Assembly: GCA_002371615.1 (NCBI GenBank)
Contig: DFGA01000011.1
Coordinates: 64,818 to 128,817 of the forward strand
Length of the DNA stretch: 64,000 nucleotides
Source: Lachnospiraceae bacterium UBA3762
GTDB lineage: Bacteria; Bacillota; Clostridia; Lachnospirales; Lachnospiraceae
Direction of reading: 5' to 3'
The notes under the pieces were generated by a model. The model worked only from the letters and a program-made list of their open reading frames with translations. It made no database searches and was not told the DNA's origin. Position numbers and translations under genes: made by a program. Shown here in pieces: positions 39,076-48,286 of the stretch. Numbering within the stretch: position 1 is the stretch's first letter; each line of letters starts with the position of its first letter.

Positions 39076-40095
39076 ATGCAAAGAATTTTTTATCAGGAAG
39101 ATTGTAATCTGTCAATGCTCGACGGGAAGACCATAGCCGTTATAGGTTACGGAAGCCAGGGACATGCACATGCTCTTAACGCCAAAGAGTCAGGCTGTAA
39201 TGTAATAATCGGTCTGTACGAAGGTTCCAAGAGCTGGAAGCGTGCCGAAGAGCAGGGATTTCAAGTTTATACGGCTGCCGAAGCAGCAAAAAAGGCCGAT
39301 ATCATCATGATTCTAATCAATGATGAATTACAGGCCGATATGTACAAGAAGGATATCGAGCCGAACCTTGAAGCCGGTAATATGCTTATGTTTGCACATG
39401 GTTTCAATATTCACTTCGGATGTATCAAACCGCCCAAGGATGTCGATGTAACAATGATCGCACCCAAGGGACCCGGACATACGGTCAGAAGCGAATATCA
39501 GGCAGGAAAAGGTGTTCCCTGTCTTGTAGCTGTAGAGCAGGATGCAACAGGTAAGGCACTTGAGATCGCACTTGCATATTCACTTGCTATAGGCGGAGCA
39601 AGAGCAGGTGTTCTCGAGACTACATTTAGAACCGAGACCGAAACAGACCTCTTCGGTGAGCAGGCAGTTCTGTGCGGTGGTGTATGTGCGCTTATGCAGG
39701 CAGGATTCGAGACTCTTGTTGAAGCGGGATATGATGAGAGAAACGCTTACTTCGAATGCATTCATGAGATGAAGCTTATCGTAGACCTTATATACCAGTC
39801 AGGATTTGCGGGAATGAGATACTCCATCTCCAATACAGCAGAGTACGGCGATTATATAACCGGTCCCAAGATCATTACGGAAGAGACCAAGAAGACGATG
39901 AAGAAGATTCTGTCGGATATTCAGGACGGAACATTTGCAAAAGAGTTCCTTCTCGAGATGTCACCTGCCGGAAGAAAGGTACATTTCAATGCAATGAGAA
40001 AGCTTGCATCCGAGCATCCTTCTGAGAAGGTCGGAGCAGAAGTCAGAAAGCTTTACTCATGGAACAACGAAGAAGACAAGCTTATTAATAACTGA
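39076..40095 (+). CDS. ilvC: Ketol-acid reductoisomerase
   Basis: 339 residues, class I. The nucleotide-binding IGYGSQGHAHALN, MIAPKGPGHTVRSEY, and metal-binding ETETDLFGEQAVLCGG and CIHEMKLIVDL motifs are intact. It converts acetolactate to dihydroxyisovalerate. It follows the second small subunit by 12 bases with a GGAGG site. Confidence 0.97.
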   Translation: MQRIFYQEDCNLSMLDGKTIAVIGYGSQGHAHALNAKESGCNVIIGLYEGSKSWKRAEEQGFQVYTAAEAAKKADIIMILINDELQADMYKKDIEPNLEAGNMLMFAHGFNIHFGCIKPPKDVDVTMIAPKGPGHTVRSEYQAGKGVPCLVAVEQDATGKALEIALAYSLAIGGARAGVLETTFRTETETDLFGEQAVLCGGVCALMQAGFETLVEAGYDERNAYFECIHEMKLIVDLIYQSGFAGMRYSISNTAEYGDYITGPKIITEETKKTMKKILSDIQDGTFAKEFLLEMSPAGRKVHFNAMRKLASEHPSEKVGAEVRKLYSWNNEEDKLINN

Positions 40096-40109
40096 CGGAG
40101 GATAACATA

Positions 40110-40742
40110 TTGAGGTCAATAATAACAATCGGCAGACAGTTCGGAACAGGCGGACATGAGATAGGCAGAAAGCTGGCCGAAAAGCTTGGGATCAAATGTT
40201 ACGACAAGGACCTTATTAAGAGGGTTGCCCAGGACTCGGGATTTTGTCCGGAGATATTGGAGCATAACGATGAACGCCCGACCAACAGCTTTTTGTATAA
40301 CCTTGTAATGGACACCTATTCCTTCGGTATTACGAATTCCAATTATGTGGATATGCCTTTGTCTCATAAGGTATTCCTTGCCCAGTTTGACACCATCAAG
40401 AAAATAGCGGGAGAGGGCCCCTGCGTTATCGTTGGAAGATGTGCCGATTATGCTCTTGCTGACTTCGATAATGTTCTTAATCTGTTTATTTACGGTGATA
40501 TGAGTAAGCGGATAGAGCGGGTAATGAACAAGTATGAAGTGTCCGAAAAAGATGCGAGAGATATGATCATCAAGAAGGACAAGCAGCGTGCCAGTTACTA
40601 TAACTATTATTCCACCAAGAAGTGGGGCAAGGCTGAGACATACAATCTTTGCGTTGACTCAACTGTTCTCGGAAGAGACGGCACTGTGGAGCTTTTGTAC
40701 CAGTTTGTTATGGACTATGAGAATATGATTGCAAATAAGTAA
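40110..40742 (+). CDS. Cytidylate kinase-like family protein
   Basis: 210 residues with the pattern ITIGRQFGTGGHEIGRKLAEKLGI, a P-loop variant, then YDKDLI, VGRCADYAL and DKQRASYYNYY near the lid. This is the Cmk2-like group common in Clostridia, whose substrate is unproven. TTG start at 40110 with GGAGG upstream. Confidence 0.85.
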   Translation: MRSIITIGRQFGTGGHEIGRKLAEKLGIKCYDKDLIKRVAQDSGFCPEILEHNDERPTNSFLYNLVMDTYSFGITNSNYVDMPLSHKVFLAQFDTIKKIAGEGPCVIVGRCADYALADFDNVLNLFIYGDMSKRIERVMNKYEVSEKDARDMIIKKDKQRASYYNYYSTKKWGKAETYNLCVDSTVLGRDGTVELLYQFVMDYENMIANK

Positions 40743-40756
40743 CAGGGGATATTTAA

Positions 40757-42154
40757 TTGAAAGAAAACAAAAATCATAATTTTTATTTTAAGGTCGGTAT
40801 GAACGGACTTCTTATAGTTTGCGGAGGTATTTTCTTTTATTATATTCTTTTTCACTCCGACAGGTTTTCCGAACTGATCAGTGCTTTCTTTTCAATGCTG
40901 ACTCCGATCATTGCCGGTCTTGTCATTGCATATATTCTCAATCCTGTTATGCGTTTTCTTGAGAATAAGGTTTTCGGACCTTTATGGAACAAATTCAAGC
41001 GGCGCAAGGATCATACATATTCGAAAGAAGCCAAAGTAATAAGGCTTCTTTCGACTTTTCTTACTATAATAATATTTATTGCCCTGATATATGCACTTGT
41101 AATGCTTCTGTTCCCTAGAATCATATCTAATATGCAGAGCATCCTTGGCAGGATACCTGTTTATTTCCTGAATATGGATGAATACTATGCTAATGTACTT
41201 GCCAAATATCCTAAACTGGAAACAATGCTCAAGCAATACAGTATAGATATGACCAAGATGTTTTATGACAAGATCCTTCCTTACTTTGAAGAAATCATCA
41301 GCAAAACATCAACAAGCCTTGTAGGGAGCATTATAACGATCTTCAAGAGCCTCCTGAATTTCATCATCGGGATCATCATTTCCATTTATCTTCTTGCTGA
41401 CAAAGAAAAATTCATTGCCCAGGCAAAGAAAGTATTGTATGCATTTTTAAAGCGGGAGAGAGCTAATAATTTTATAAATAACTTGCGTTATTCAGACAAG
41501 ATATTCGGCGGTTTTATTTCCGGGAAGATCATTGATTCTCTTATTATTGGTGTTCTGTGTTATATAGGAATGCTTATATTGCGTCTGCCGTATCCGGTAC
41601 TGATCGCCGTACTTGTAGGTATCACGAATATCATTCCGTATTTCGGACCTTTTATTGGAGCCATTCCAAGCGCATTTTTCATTCTGATGATCGATCCGAA
41701 AAAATGTCTGGTTTTTGTAATCTTCATTCTGATCCTCCAGCAATTTGACGGTAATATTCTCGGCCCCAAGATCCTGGGAGATTCAACGGGACTTAACAGT
41801 TTCTGGGTTATTTTCTCCATTACTGTATTTTCGGGCCTCTTCGGTATATTGGGAATGTTCATAGGCGTTCCTGTATTTGCGGTAATTTATGCTGCTTTTA
41901 AGACGCTTATCAACAAGAGACTTGAGATAAAGCATATGCCGGTTGAAACAAGCTATTACGTTGATTACGACTATGACCCGGATGAAGAATCTACCGGTGG
42001 AAATACCGGAAAATCATTCCGTTTTGCGAAGAAAACTTTTGATAAAGTCACCGAAGAAACCTTTAATGAAGAACAGGATCATAACCGGGCATTATCAAGC
42101 AATACCAATACGGATCTTCTTCTAAATGAAAAAGAAGACCGGACAGAGGTTTAA
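40757..42154 (+). CDS. AI-2E family (PerM/YdiK-type) membrane transporter
   Basis: 465-residue polytopic protein with about eight membrane segments. Family landmarks are IPYFGPFIGAIPSAF, QQFDGNILGPKILGDSTGLN and GMFIGVPVFAVI. The hydrophilic C-terminal tail (about 405-465) is Asn/Thr/Glu-rich. Substrates of this family are varied (autoinducer-2 export, ion antiport), so none is assigned. TTG start with AGGGGAT upstream. Confidence 0.88.
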   Translation: MKENKNHNFYFKVGMNGLLIVCGGIFFYYILFHSDRFSELISAFFSMLTPIIAGLVIAYILNPVMRFLENKVFGPLWNKFKRRKDHTYSKEAKVIRLLSTFLTIIIFIALIYALVMLLFPRIISNMQSILGRIPVYFLNMDEYYANVLAKYPKLETMLKQYSIDMTKMFYDKILPYFEEIISKTSTSLVGSIITIFKSLLNFIIGIIISIYLLADKEKFIAQAKKVLYAFLKRERANNFINNLRYSDKIFGGFISGKIIDSLIIGVLCYIGMLILRLPYPVLIAVLVGITNIIPYFGPFIGAIPSAFFILMIDPKKCLVFVIFILILQQFDGNILGPKILGDSTGLNSFWVIFSITVFSGLFGILGMFIGVPVFAVIYAAFKTLINKRLEIKHMPVETSYYVDYDYDPDEESTGGNTGKSFRFAKKTFDKVTEETFNEEQDHNRALSSNTNTDLLLNEKEDRTEV

Positions 42155-42155
42155 A

Positions 42156-42614
42156 ATGAGATTTTTGATTCAGGTCGTTAATAAAGCTTCTGTTAATATA
42201 GACGGTAAAACTGTCGGAAATATTGACAGGGGCTTATTGATTTTTATCGGTGTTTGCGATTCGGATTCCGAGGAAATTGCCGATAAAATGATTAGAAAAA
42301 CTGTAAATTTAAGAATATTCGAAGACGAAAACGGGAAAACGAACCTTTCCATAGGCGATATTAACGGATCCATTCTCGTTGTTTCACAGTTTACACTTTA
42401 TGCAGACTGCCGAAAGGGAAACCGGCCGTCTTTTTTTAAATCCGGAGATCCGGATCACGCCAACAAGCTGTATGAATATGTATTAAATGAACTCAAGAGC
42501 ACATACGGCATTCATACAGAAAGCGGCGTTTTCGGTGCCGATATGAAAGTAAGCCTGGTTAATGACGGTCCATTTACCGTAATGCTTGATTCTGATGAGA
42601 TTTTTGGCAACTAA
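42156..42614 (+). CDS. dtd: D-aminoacyl-tRNA deacylase
   Basis: 152 residues. It hydrolyses D-amino acids mischarged on tRNA. The two signature motifs, SQFTLYADCRKGNRPSF and NDGPFTVML (Gly-cisPro region), are visible. AGAGGT at 42145-42150 fixes the ATG at 42156, one base after the preceding stop. It is the last gene of the long plus-strand core run. Confidence 0.95.
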   Translation: MRFLIQVVNKASVNIDGKTVGNIDRGLLIFIGVCDSDSEEIADKMIRKTVNLRIFEDENGKTNLSIGDINGSILVVSQFTLYADCRKGNRPSFFKSGDPDHANKLYEYVLNELKSTYGIHTESGVFGADMKVSLVNDGPFTVMLDSDEIFGN

Positions 42615-42720
42615 GCGAATCTGATCCCTTAATATCTATTCGTTAAAGTTGTCTTTCGCGAACAGTTATATATCCCAAGATAGTGTCCGCTTGTTATGTA
42701 AACCTTTCTGTCATATAATA

Positions 42721-42750
42721 TAAGCGCGAAATTGCGCTTATATTATTGTT
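42721..42750. terminator. Bidirectional hairpin between convergent genes
   Basis: TAAGCGC pairs with GCGCTTA around a GAAATT loop (42721-42740). It is T-rich on the plus side and A-rich upstream, so it can end both dtd and the minus-strand antitoxin transcripts. Confidence 0.75.
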
Positions 42751-42938
42751 TAAGCCCTTTTGTTGTACTTCCCCGGATTTGCCCTTCGAAATCTAACAGC
42801 CATTTCCGGAGTCACCGCTGGACAATCCTCATCGTAAACAATAGGTCTGTTTCTTGCTTCGTCAAGCTGACGTCTTTCCTCGGGAGTAAACAGAAGTTCC
42901 TTTTTTTGCTCGTCTGAAAGTTCAGAATACTTTACCAT
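42750..42938 (-). CDS. brnA: BrnA-like antitoxin, short form
   Basis: 62 residues with the central motif VYDEDCPAVTPEMAVRFRR, shared with the protein at 48781. The C-terminal ribbon-helix-helix part seen in longer BrnA proteins is missing. Its start overlaps the toxin gene end by 17 bases, with AGAGGA as ribosome site. Antitoxin identity rests on context plus this motif. Confidence 0.72.
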   Translation of the reverse strand: MVKYSELSDEQKKELLFTPEERRQLDEARNRPIVYDEDCPAVTPEMAVRFRRANPGKYNKRA

Positions 42939-43326
42939 AGTACAATCCTCTTTCAAAATCATTTGCCAGTCGTGCCGATATCAGCCTGATAACTTCGATC
43001 GGCTTTCCATCCACATTTTTATTTCTACGCTCTGTATAAACTACATACAGAATATCTCTCACATCTCCGGCAAAGTTCTCGACATTGCCTATAATTGTTA
43101 TCTCACTTAATCCTCCAGCAACAGACGCATCTCCAATGATATCATACCGAGGCTCTCCGGCCATATTGTCATCATCATATGCCTCTATATAGTTTTCATC
43201 AAAGAAAACACGGGCTGCTGCCCTGAATGATATTCCGTGTTTTTGTATATTTGTTTCCTCTTTATCCTTGTCATACTCAAAATTAAGTCCTCCAAGAACA
43301 AAAGAAACTGTTTGGTGATCTTTCAA
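42922..43326 (-). CDS. brnT: BrnT-family ribonuclease toxin
   Basis: 134 residues with the BrnT pattern FEYDKDKEETNIQKHGISFRAAARVFFDE, then YVVYTERR and EVIRLISARLANDFER. BrnT is a RelE-like RNase toxin neutralised by BrnA encoded downstream, the order seen here. A loop of about 20 residues (DASVAGGLSEITIIGNVENF) enlarges the middle. The TTG start has GGAG six bases upstream. Confidence 0.83.
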   Translation of the reverse strand: MKDHQTVSFVLGGLNFEYDKDKEETNIQKHGISFRAAARVFFDENYIEAYDDDNMAGEPRYDIIGDASVAGGLSEITIIGNVENFAGDVRDILYVVYTERRNKNVDGKPIEVIRLISARLANDFERGLYYGKVF

Positions 43327-43359
43327 TTCAAACTCCTATACTCGCTTAAAATCAATTAT

Positions 43360-43388
43360 ATTTTATCACGTAACACGGGTTTTCTCAA
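43360..43388 (-). promoter_or_regulatory. Promoter of the BrnT/BrnA pair
   Basis: On the minus strand TTGAGA (43388-43383), 17 bp, and an extended TGA-TAAAAT (-10 at 43365-43360). Start would be near 43353, 27 bases before the toxin. Confidence 0.75.
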
Positions 43389-43559
43389 TGAAATCAGTTC
43401 CGATTCAAATCACAATACTCGGATTTTGTGCAATGCAAAATATCTGTCGTGAATCAGATCGTCCATAAACTGACATTTTTATCGCGACCTATGCTCTTCC
43501 TAAAAGGTAAAAAGGTTGCAATAACTTTGTCAATGGTCGTGATATAGGTTCATATCGTA

Positions 43560-43581
43560 TAATTTATCCATGGATAAATTA
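43560..43581. repeat. 22-bp perfect palindrome over a -10 element and start codon
   Basis: TAATTTATCCATGGATAAATTA is fully self-complementary. It overlaps TATAAT (43558-43563) and its centre is the ATG of the recombinase remnant, so it could be an operator. Confidence 0.85.
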
Positions 43582-43671
43582 CAAGCAGATAAAAGAAGAA
43601 TTGAACGGGTAAAGTATCAGATGCAGAATTGTATGCCTGAGTTTGCCAGAAGATTCTTTAGGGATATCTAA
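43570..43671 (+). pseudogene. N-terminal remnant of a tyrosine recombinase
   Basis: 33 codons from ATG to TAA. The segment VKYQMQNCMPEFARRFFRDI lines up with VKLRELMTTLPPFCREFFLGI of the intact recombinase at 61530. The catalytic domain is absent and no continuation was found in the following 120 bases. TATAAT lies only six bases before the ATG. Confidence 0.6.
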
Positions 43672-44350
43672 ACTCATGACCATATATCATTGTCTCGTCA
43701 GGCTCGGGACTTAAATTATGCGGATATGGATACGCCTCAAAAAACAACTTCTCGCTCTCAACATTATTACCTGTCCCATCTGTATAAAGACTCAGTCAAT
43801 AATGAAGATTATTGTTGCTGATGAAATCCGTAATGAATGCGTTCGCTGCATCCGATGCATGACTTGATACAATTGTACAACGAATTTGGGAATCCATGAG
43901 TGCAATAATCTCTTTGTCACTCATCTTAGATAACTGGCCAAGGGTACCGATTCCCGCAGCATTGACACAATACCTTAATGTTCCATCCGGTTTTGTAAGA
44001 TAGATTGCTGTCACCATACTGCTCTTGTTCATACGCCCGGCAACAAAGAGCTATAACCTGTCTCCAGCCTTTAGAATACCTGATATTGTATCAGCCACTC
44101 AGGCATTTTCCGCACTTCCCTCAAATTCAGAAATCATTTCATCTCTTGTATTTATTCCATTTTCGTCATAATAATCCGTGGCACCATCAGATTTGCCAGA
44201 AGTGTCCACTGATACATTCTCCAACTTATTCTCTTTGTTTTTCGTTGCTTTTCTATTGGAATTTGTCCAGATAAGGATCCCTATACCGACTCCTGTAGCA
44301 AAACAGACAGCCAGCGTTGCGAATATAATTTTGATTGTACTTCTTCTCAT
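43658..44350 (-). pseudogene. Membrane-protein reading frame with three in-frame stops
   Basis: One frame of 231 codons starts at 44350 with a basic N-terminus and a membrane segment (IIFATLAVCFATGVGIGILIW) and runs without frameshift to a TAA at 43660. It is broken by TGA (44101), TAG (near 44055) and TGA (43798). Pieces between stops look protein-like (DTISGILKAGDRL; TAIYLTKPDGTLRYCVNAAG; TDGTGNNVESEKLFFEAYPYP). The first 83 codons could still be expressed alone. It lies last in the zinc-ribbon operon. Family not recognised. Confidence 0.55.
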
Positions 44351-44403
44351 TATTCTCTTATCTCCCGGCAATAACCGAACAACTCAACTTAACTTCTATC
44401 TGT

Positions 44404-45915
44404 TTATTCAATATCGATCCATTCAGGAGAAGTAGGGTCCTGGCAGATCTCGTACACTCCAAGTTCCTTCTCATAGGCTTCTCTTGCAGCATCTGCTGTT
44501 GCCTTGCCATCAAATCCGAATCCGTGGCCGGCTGCTATTGTATCGATGAAATCAACTGTGCTCTGAGTTAATCCTTCTTCGCCGTCATTCAGATAATAGA
44601 AGAATACATCGTTATCAATTATTTCCCTGTAATACCTGACATACTGTGCTGATTCATTCATCGAAGCAGCTTCCTCCATGGTCAGATTCAACGGCTCAAT
44701 AGGCATATTGTTCGTATCATAGAAATACGGATCATATGCAATATGCGATTCTTCATCATATATCTTCTTATAGGAGAAATCACTGTCAGGAGCATACATT
44801 CTGCTGTATTGAGACTCTCCAGCTCCTCCATGAGCATAATAATTCGAAACTCCCGACGCATCAACGCTTCCCCCTCGCATACTTGGCCCTGTTCCGAAAT
44901 TTGACTCATCTATTGCAAATTTAATCTCCAGTTTTCCATTGTTATCATAGAAAACATATGTTTCGTCCAACCCTTCACTGGATTCGTTATCTTTAAGACT
45001 ATATGAAAGTTTCAATGCATTCATTATCCCGCCATGGACATGTATTATAAAATAATACGCATCTGGATTCTCGAAGCTTTCGTATGATATTTTCTCATCT
45101 TTCAATACATAATCCTTTATTTCCTGAAATGTATACTCCTGTCCGGATTTCATCTCATTTGTCCACTCTATTGAGCATAAAAAATCATCCGCAACCACTG
45201 CCTTTACGTTTCCCGCGATAAACTCAGCAAACAGATCAACATCCACCGGGGATTCTTCTTCAGTCTTCTTCTCCATTATATCAACCACCTCGATGACATC
45301 AGATGATCCAGTCGATCCAGCAGTTTCTTTTTCTTTCTTCTCTTCAACATCATTAACCGTATCAGCAACATCTTCCGTCTTGTCGATATCAAAGAGACCA
45401 GACGGATTGAGCGAACCCGTCTTGAAATATGCAACAAGAGACATCCCAAGTGCTATCAATAAAACACCAAGCACAGCCATTAGCGAAATGAGTACCCTGT
45501 TATCGATATATATGTCCTGTTTATTTCTTCTCGGAGATGATCTTTTACTTTGACGTTCAGGTTTTATTGGACGATCATCAACACCCTCAAACCATTTTTC
45601 TATTTCAGCATCCTCATCAGTATCGGCTTCTACTTCTACATTGTTTGTTTCATAATCATCCGGATGTTTTTCGTATTCACCATAGTTATCTGCAAATTCC
45701 GGCAGATTAACAGCAGTTTCAACTTCTGATAAAGATTCAGCATTCTCTGCAGTTATCAGACCCGAACCACAGAATTTGCAGAACTTACTACCCTGTTTAT
45801 TCTCCATGCCGCATGACGAACATACTATCAACTCATGAAATCTGCTTCCGCAGTATTTGCAGAATTTATACCCGTCTTTGTTTTCTTTTCCACATTTTTG
45901 ACAATACATACTCAT
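44404..45915 (-). CDS. Double zinc-ribbon membrane protein of unknown function
   Basis: 503 residues. Two zinc ribbons lead: Cys5/8/19/22 and Cys32/35/46/49 (CxxCGxxN...FCxxCG). An acidic stretch (about 50-118), a basic patch and one membrane segment (141-164) follow, then a Glu/Val-rich linker and an extracellular domain of about 270 residues containing a Ser/Gly/Tyr-rich stretch. The topology places the ribbons in the cytoplasm. No enzymatic motif was found. It is the fourth gene of a minus-strand set. Confidence 0.8.
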   Translation of the reverse strand: MSMYCQKCGKENKDGYKFCKYCGSRFHELIVCSSCGMENKQGSKFCKFCGSGLITAENAESLSEVETAVNLPEFADNYGEYEKHPDDYETNNVEVEADTDEDAEIEKWFEGVDDRPIKPERQSKRSSPRRNKQDIYIDNRVLISLMAVLGVLLIALGMSLVAYFKTGSLNPSGLFDIDKTEDVADTVNDVEEKKEKETAGSTGSSDVIEVVDIMEKKTEEESPVDVDLFAEFIAGNVKAVVADDFLCSIEWTNEMKSGQEYTFQEIKDYVLKDEKISYESFENPDAYYFIIHVHGGIMNALKLSYSLKDNESSEGLDETYVFYDNNGKLEIKFAIDESNFGTGPSMRGGSVDASGVSNYYAHGGAGESQYSRMYAPDSDFSYKKIYDEESHIAYDPYFYDTNNMPIEPLNLTMEEAASMNESAQYVRYYREIIDNDVFFYYLNDGEEGLTQSTVDFIDTIAAGHGFGFDGKATADAAREAYEKELGVYEICQDPTSPEWIDIE

Positions 45916-45939
45916 TTTCCCGTTAAATCACTGTTTATA

Positions 45940-46329
45940 TCAATCAGTCAAACTGGCTCCGCATTTTTCACAGAACCTGTCTCCAACACCATTTGGCGCA
46001 CCACATTGTGTGCAGAAAAGCTTAGCTTCCGCTCCTCCTTCTTTTCCGAAAATGCTTCTTTCATTTTCTTCAAGGAGAGCGATACGACTCTTGCAACTCT
46101 CTATCTCATCGTACTTCGTCTTGACTGCCTCAAGCATTTCCGAAACCATCCCCATGTTAAAACTTGCCCTGTTTATGTATACCGTTTCTCCAATGGTCTT
46201 CATTAGCATGGCTATCTCGTCTTCTCTTGATGATATTACTGTCTTAAGCTTAGATGTTTCTGTAATAGTTGAAGTTTTAACATTTATCGCAGCAACACCC
46301 TTGTAAATACTATTCATTAATCCGGCCAT
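45940..46329 (-). CDS. Small coiled-coil protein with C-terminal zinc ribbon
   Basis: 129 residues: a helical region with likely coiled coil (about 60-92) and one zinc ribbon (Cys106/109/120/123). There is no membrane segment or signal peptide, so it is presumably cytoplasmic. It sits between two zinc-ribbon membrane protein genes with gaps of 24 and 50 bases and could be their soluble partner. Confidence 0.78.
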   Translation of the reverse strand: MAGLMNSIYKGVAAINVKTSTITETSKLKTVISSREDEIAMLMKTIGETVYINRASFNMGMVSEMLEAVKTKYDEIESCKSRIALLEENERSIFGKEGGAEAKLFCTQCGAPNGVGDRFCEKCGASLTD

Positions 46330-46379
46330 AATTGTACCTCCTGTTTATGATGCATATACATGACCCCTCGTTTGCTCAC

Positions 46380-47297
46380 TTAATTTATTCTTTTTCCGCA
46401 TTCACCGCAAAAAATCGCATCATTATCAAGCATAGCACCGCACTTCGCACAGAATCCATTCGAACGTACTTTCGATTTTTCATCGTCATGCGTCTGTTCC
46501 ACTATTACGGGGGGAACGTATTTCATCCCGCAAGACGGACAGAACACCGCCCCGGAATTAAGCCTTCTACCACAGTTACCACACTTGATTGCGTTGAGAT
46601 CTTCGGCGGCCGAGCGTGACACCTTACGATTATATCCGCGTGCAGTAGCCTTTTTTGATAAGCCATACATCGATCTGTCTGATCCAGATACACTTCCCAT
46701 TTTCGGAATAGTCCTATCTGCGTCCTTCAGAACAAACCATACAACGCTTGCCAGAACTGCAAGCAGAATGGATATGATCATCTCGGCCGTAAGCCCGATA
46801 TGCAGATCCATATTCCCAAAGTCGTCAATCCATCCATGAATAAAATCATGTACTTTTCTCTCCACGATCAAAAAATATACAGCAAGCATTATGCTCACAG
46901 CTGTATACAGAACCGGTCCAAGTCGCTTTTGAGTGACGATCATAAATAGCGAAAGCAAAAAAAGCACTATTGCAATTAACCTAAAAACCTTGCCTACATT
47001 TGCAATCGTTTCAGAGCCTACATAGTTCATTCTTTCATCATATATCCTGAATATCCCGTTCACTTCACTCCAGGAAAAACGATGCTGATTAATTGATTCA
47101 AGATAGTGAATTCGCATATCTCTACTACCTTCAGCCCACATCATGTTCACGTTATCTTCACTTTCCCGGATCAAGCTGTCATACATTGTCATATCCGCAC
47201 GGGTTCCCTTGATCTTGAGAATATTCCCAAAAATCAACAACGCAAATGATATAGTGAGCAACAAGATTGTTATGCCTCTTCTGGTCCAGTCCTTCAT
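46380..47297 (-). CDS. Four-helix membrane protein with two C-terminal zinc ribbons
   Basis: 305 residues. Membrane segments lie near 8-28, 104-122, 126-145 and 172-190, with an extracellular loop of about 75 residues after the first. Two cytoplasmic zinc ribbons close the protein (Cys239/242/253/256 and Cys283/286/297/300). The ribbon position is reversed compared with the 503-residue neighbour. Start preceded by a GGAGA-type site. Function unknown. Confidence 0.78.
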   Translation of the reverse strand: MKDWTRRGITILLLTISFALLIFGNILKIKGTRADMTMYDSLIRESEDNVNMMWAEGSRDMRIHYLESINQHRFSWSEVNGIFRIYDERMNYVGSETIANVGKVFRLIAIVLFLLSLFMIVTQKRLGPVLYTAVSIMLAVYFLIVERKVHDFIHGWIDDFGNMDLHIGLTAEMIISILLAVLASVVWFVLKDADRTIPKMGSVSGSDRSMYGLSKKATARGYNRKVSRSAAEDLNAIKCGNCGRRLNSGAVFCPSCGMKYVPPVIVEQTHDDEKSKVRSNGFCAKCGAMLDNDAIFCGECGKRIN

Positions 47298-47321
47298 CTT
47301 CTCTCCTTTCGGGATTACAGT

Positions 47322-48206
47322 CTATTTTCTTTCTTCATATGCAACAAATGCTTCTTCAACCGATTCATAAGTTTCATTGATCAGGTCAACTGATTTGTCC
47401 AAGCCCGCATAGTATTTCTCAATTGCTGCGTCATAATCCTCTCTTGACGCTTGGGGATTATCGGATAAACTGAACAGAGTCGTATGTACCTCACCATTAG
47501 GTTCAAGAATCTGAGTAATATTAGCAAATGACACTCTTATGAGTTCTTTTCTATCGTTGATCTCAAAGAAAACATTATTCTCTCTGTCTGTAGATGCTTT
47601 TTCAACGGTGTTACTATGATTATATTCACTCATATATACGGCAAACCTGTTTCCCTTCTCCGCATAACGGATAGAAAGATCGGCATCATTGAACTGATTC
47701 TTCTTGCATTCAAATCTTAATTTCTCGTACATATCTCTGGTTCCAACTCCTGAAATAATCGGGCCCGTTTTCTTACCATCATACATAAGCACACCCTTTA
47801 ACCCGATCTGATCAACGTACAACAATTCAGGGATATCGTCATCAGTTAAGTTTGCAAGCGTATATTTTACTTTTTGGAAATCCGAAGAATGATCACTGAT
47901 ATATACGTTGAACCTCTCACACAGATTATCAATGTTTATTTCTTTAGAGTTGTCTTTCTCCGATTCACCAAACTCTTTTGGTGAATCCTCATTTTTATCG
48001 CCATCAACGAGCACTTCACTTTCAGATGCTTTCTTCTCCTCAAGTTGCGACTTAAGACTATCTATCTCAGCCTGCATTGCTTTAATAGTTTCGTCATCAT
48101 CCTCGACTTGCTTACCAGGTTCATTGTTTGTATTAACTGTTTCGGAAGAACATGCGGACAACATAATTGCTCCTAAAATCATAGCTATCAGTAATTTCAC
48201 CTTCAT
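47322..48206 (-). CDS. Hypothetical lipoprotein
   Basis: 294 residues with signal peptide and lipobox LSAC (Cys19). A low-complexity Glu/Asp/Lys/Ser region with coiled-coil potential (about 30-90) precedes a globular domain (FNVYISDHSSDFQKVKYTLANLTDDDIPELLYVD...), similar in style to surface proteins reading out calcium-like DDDIPELL loops. It is the first gene of the zinc-ribbon operon, 24 bases before the next. Confidence 0.8.
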   Translation of the reverse strand: MKVKLLIAMILGAIMLSACSSETVNTNNEPGKQVEDDDETIKAMQAEIDSLKSQLEEKKASESEVLVDGDKNEDSPKEFGESEKDNSKEINIDNLCERFNVYISDHSSDFQKVKYTLANLTDDDIPELLYVDQIGLKGVLMYDGKKTGPIISGVGTRDMYEKLRFECKKNQFNDADLSIRYAEKGNRFAVYMSEYNHSNTVEKASTDRENNVFFEINDRKELIRVSFANITQILEPNGEVHTTLFSLSDNPQASREDYDAAIEKYYAGLDKSVDLINETYESVEEAFVAYEERK

Positions 48207-48286
48207 AACCCTATTCTTCTCCCATCCACAAAAAACTCATTGGACTTCTACTATTTATACATCATCCAATGGAAAACTTCCGAAAT

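Noticed and set aside
44005..44274. Plus-strand open frames opposite the decayed membrane gene
   Set aside because: They are rich in His/Pro/Leu/Phe, typical of antisense reading, and have no ribosome sites.
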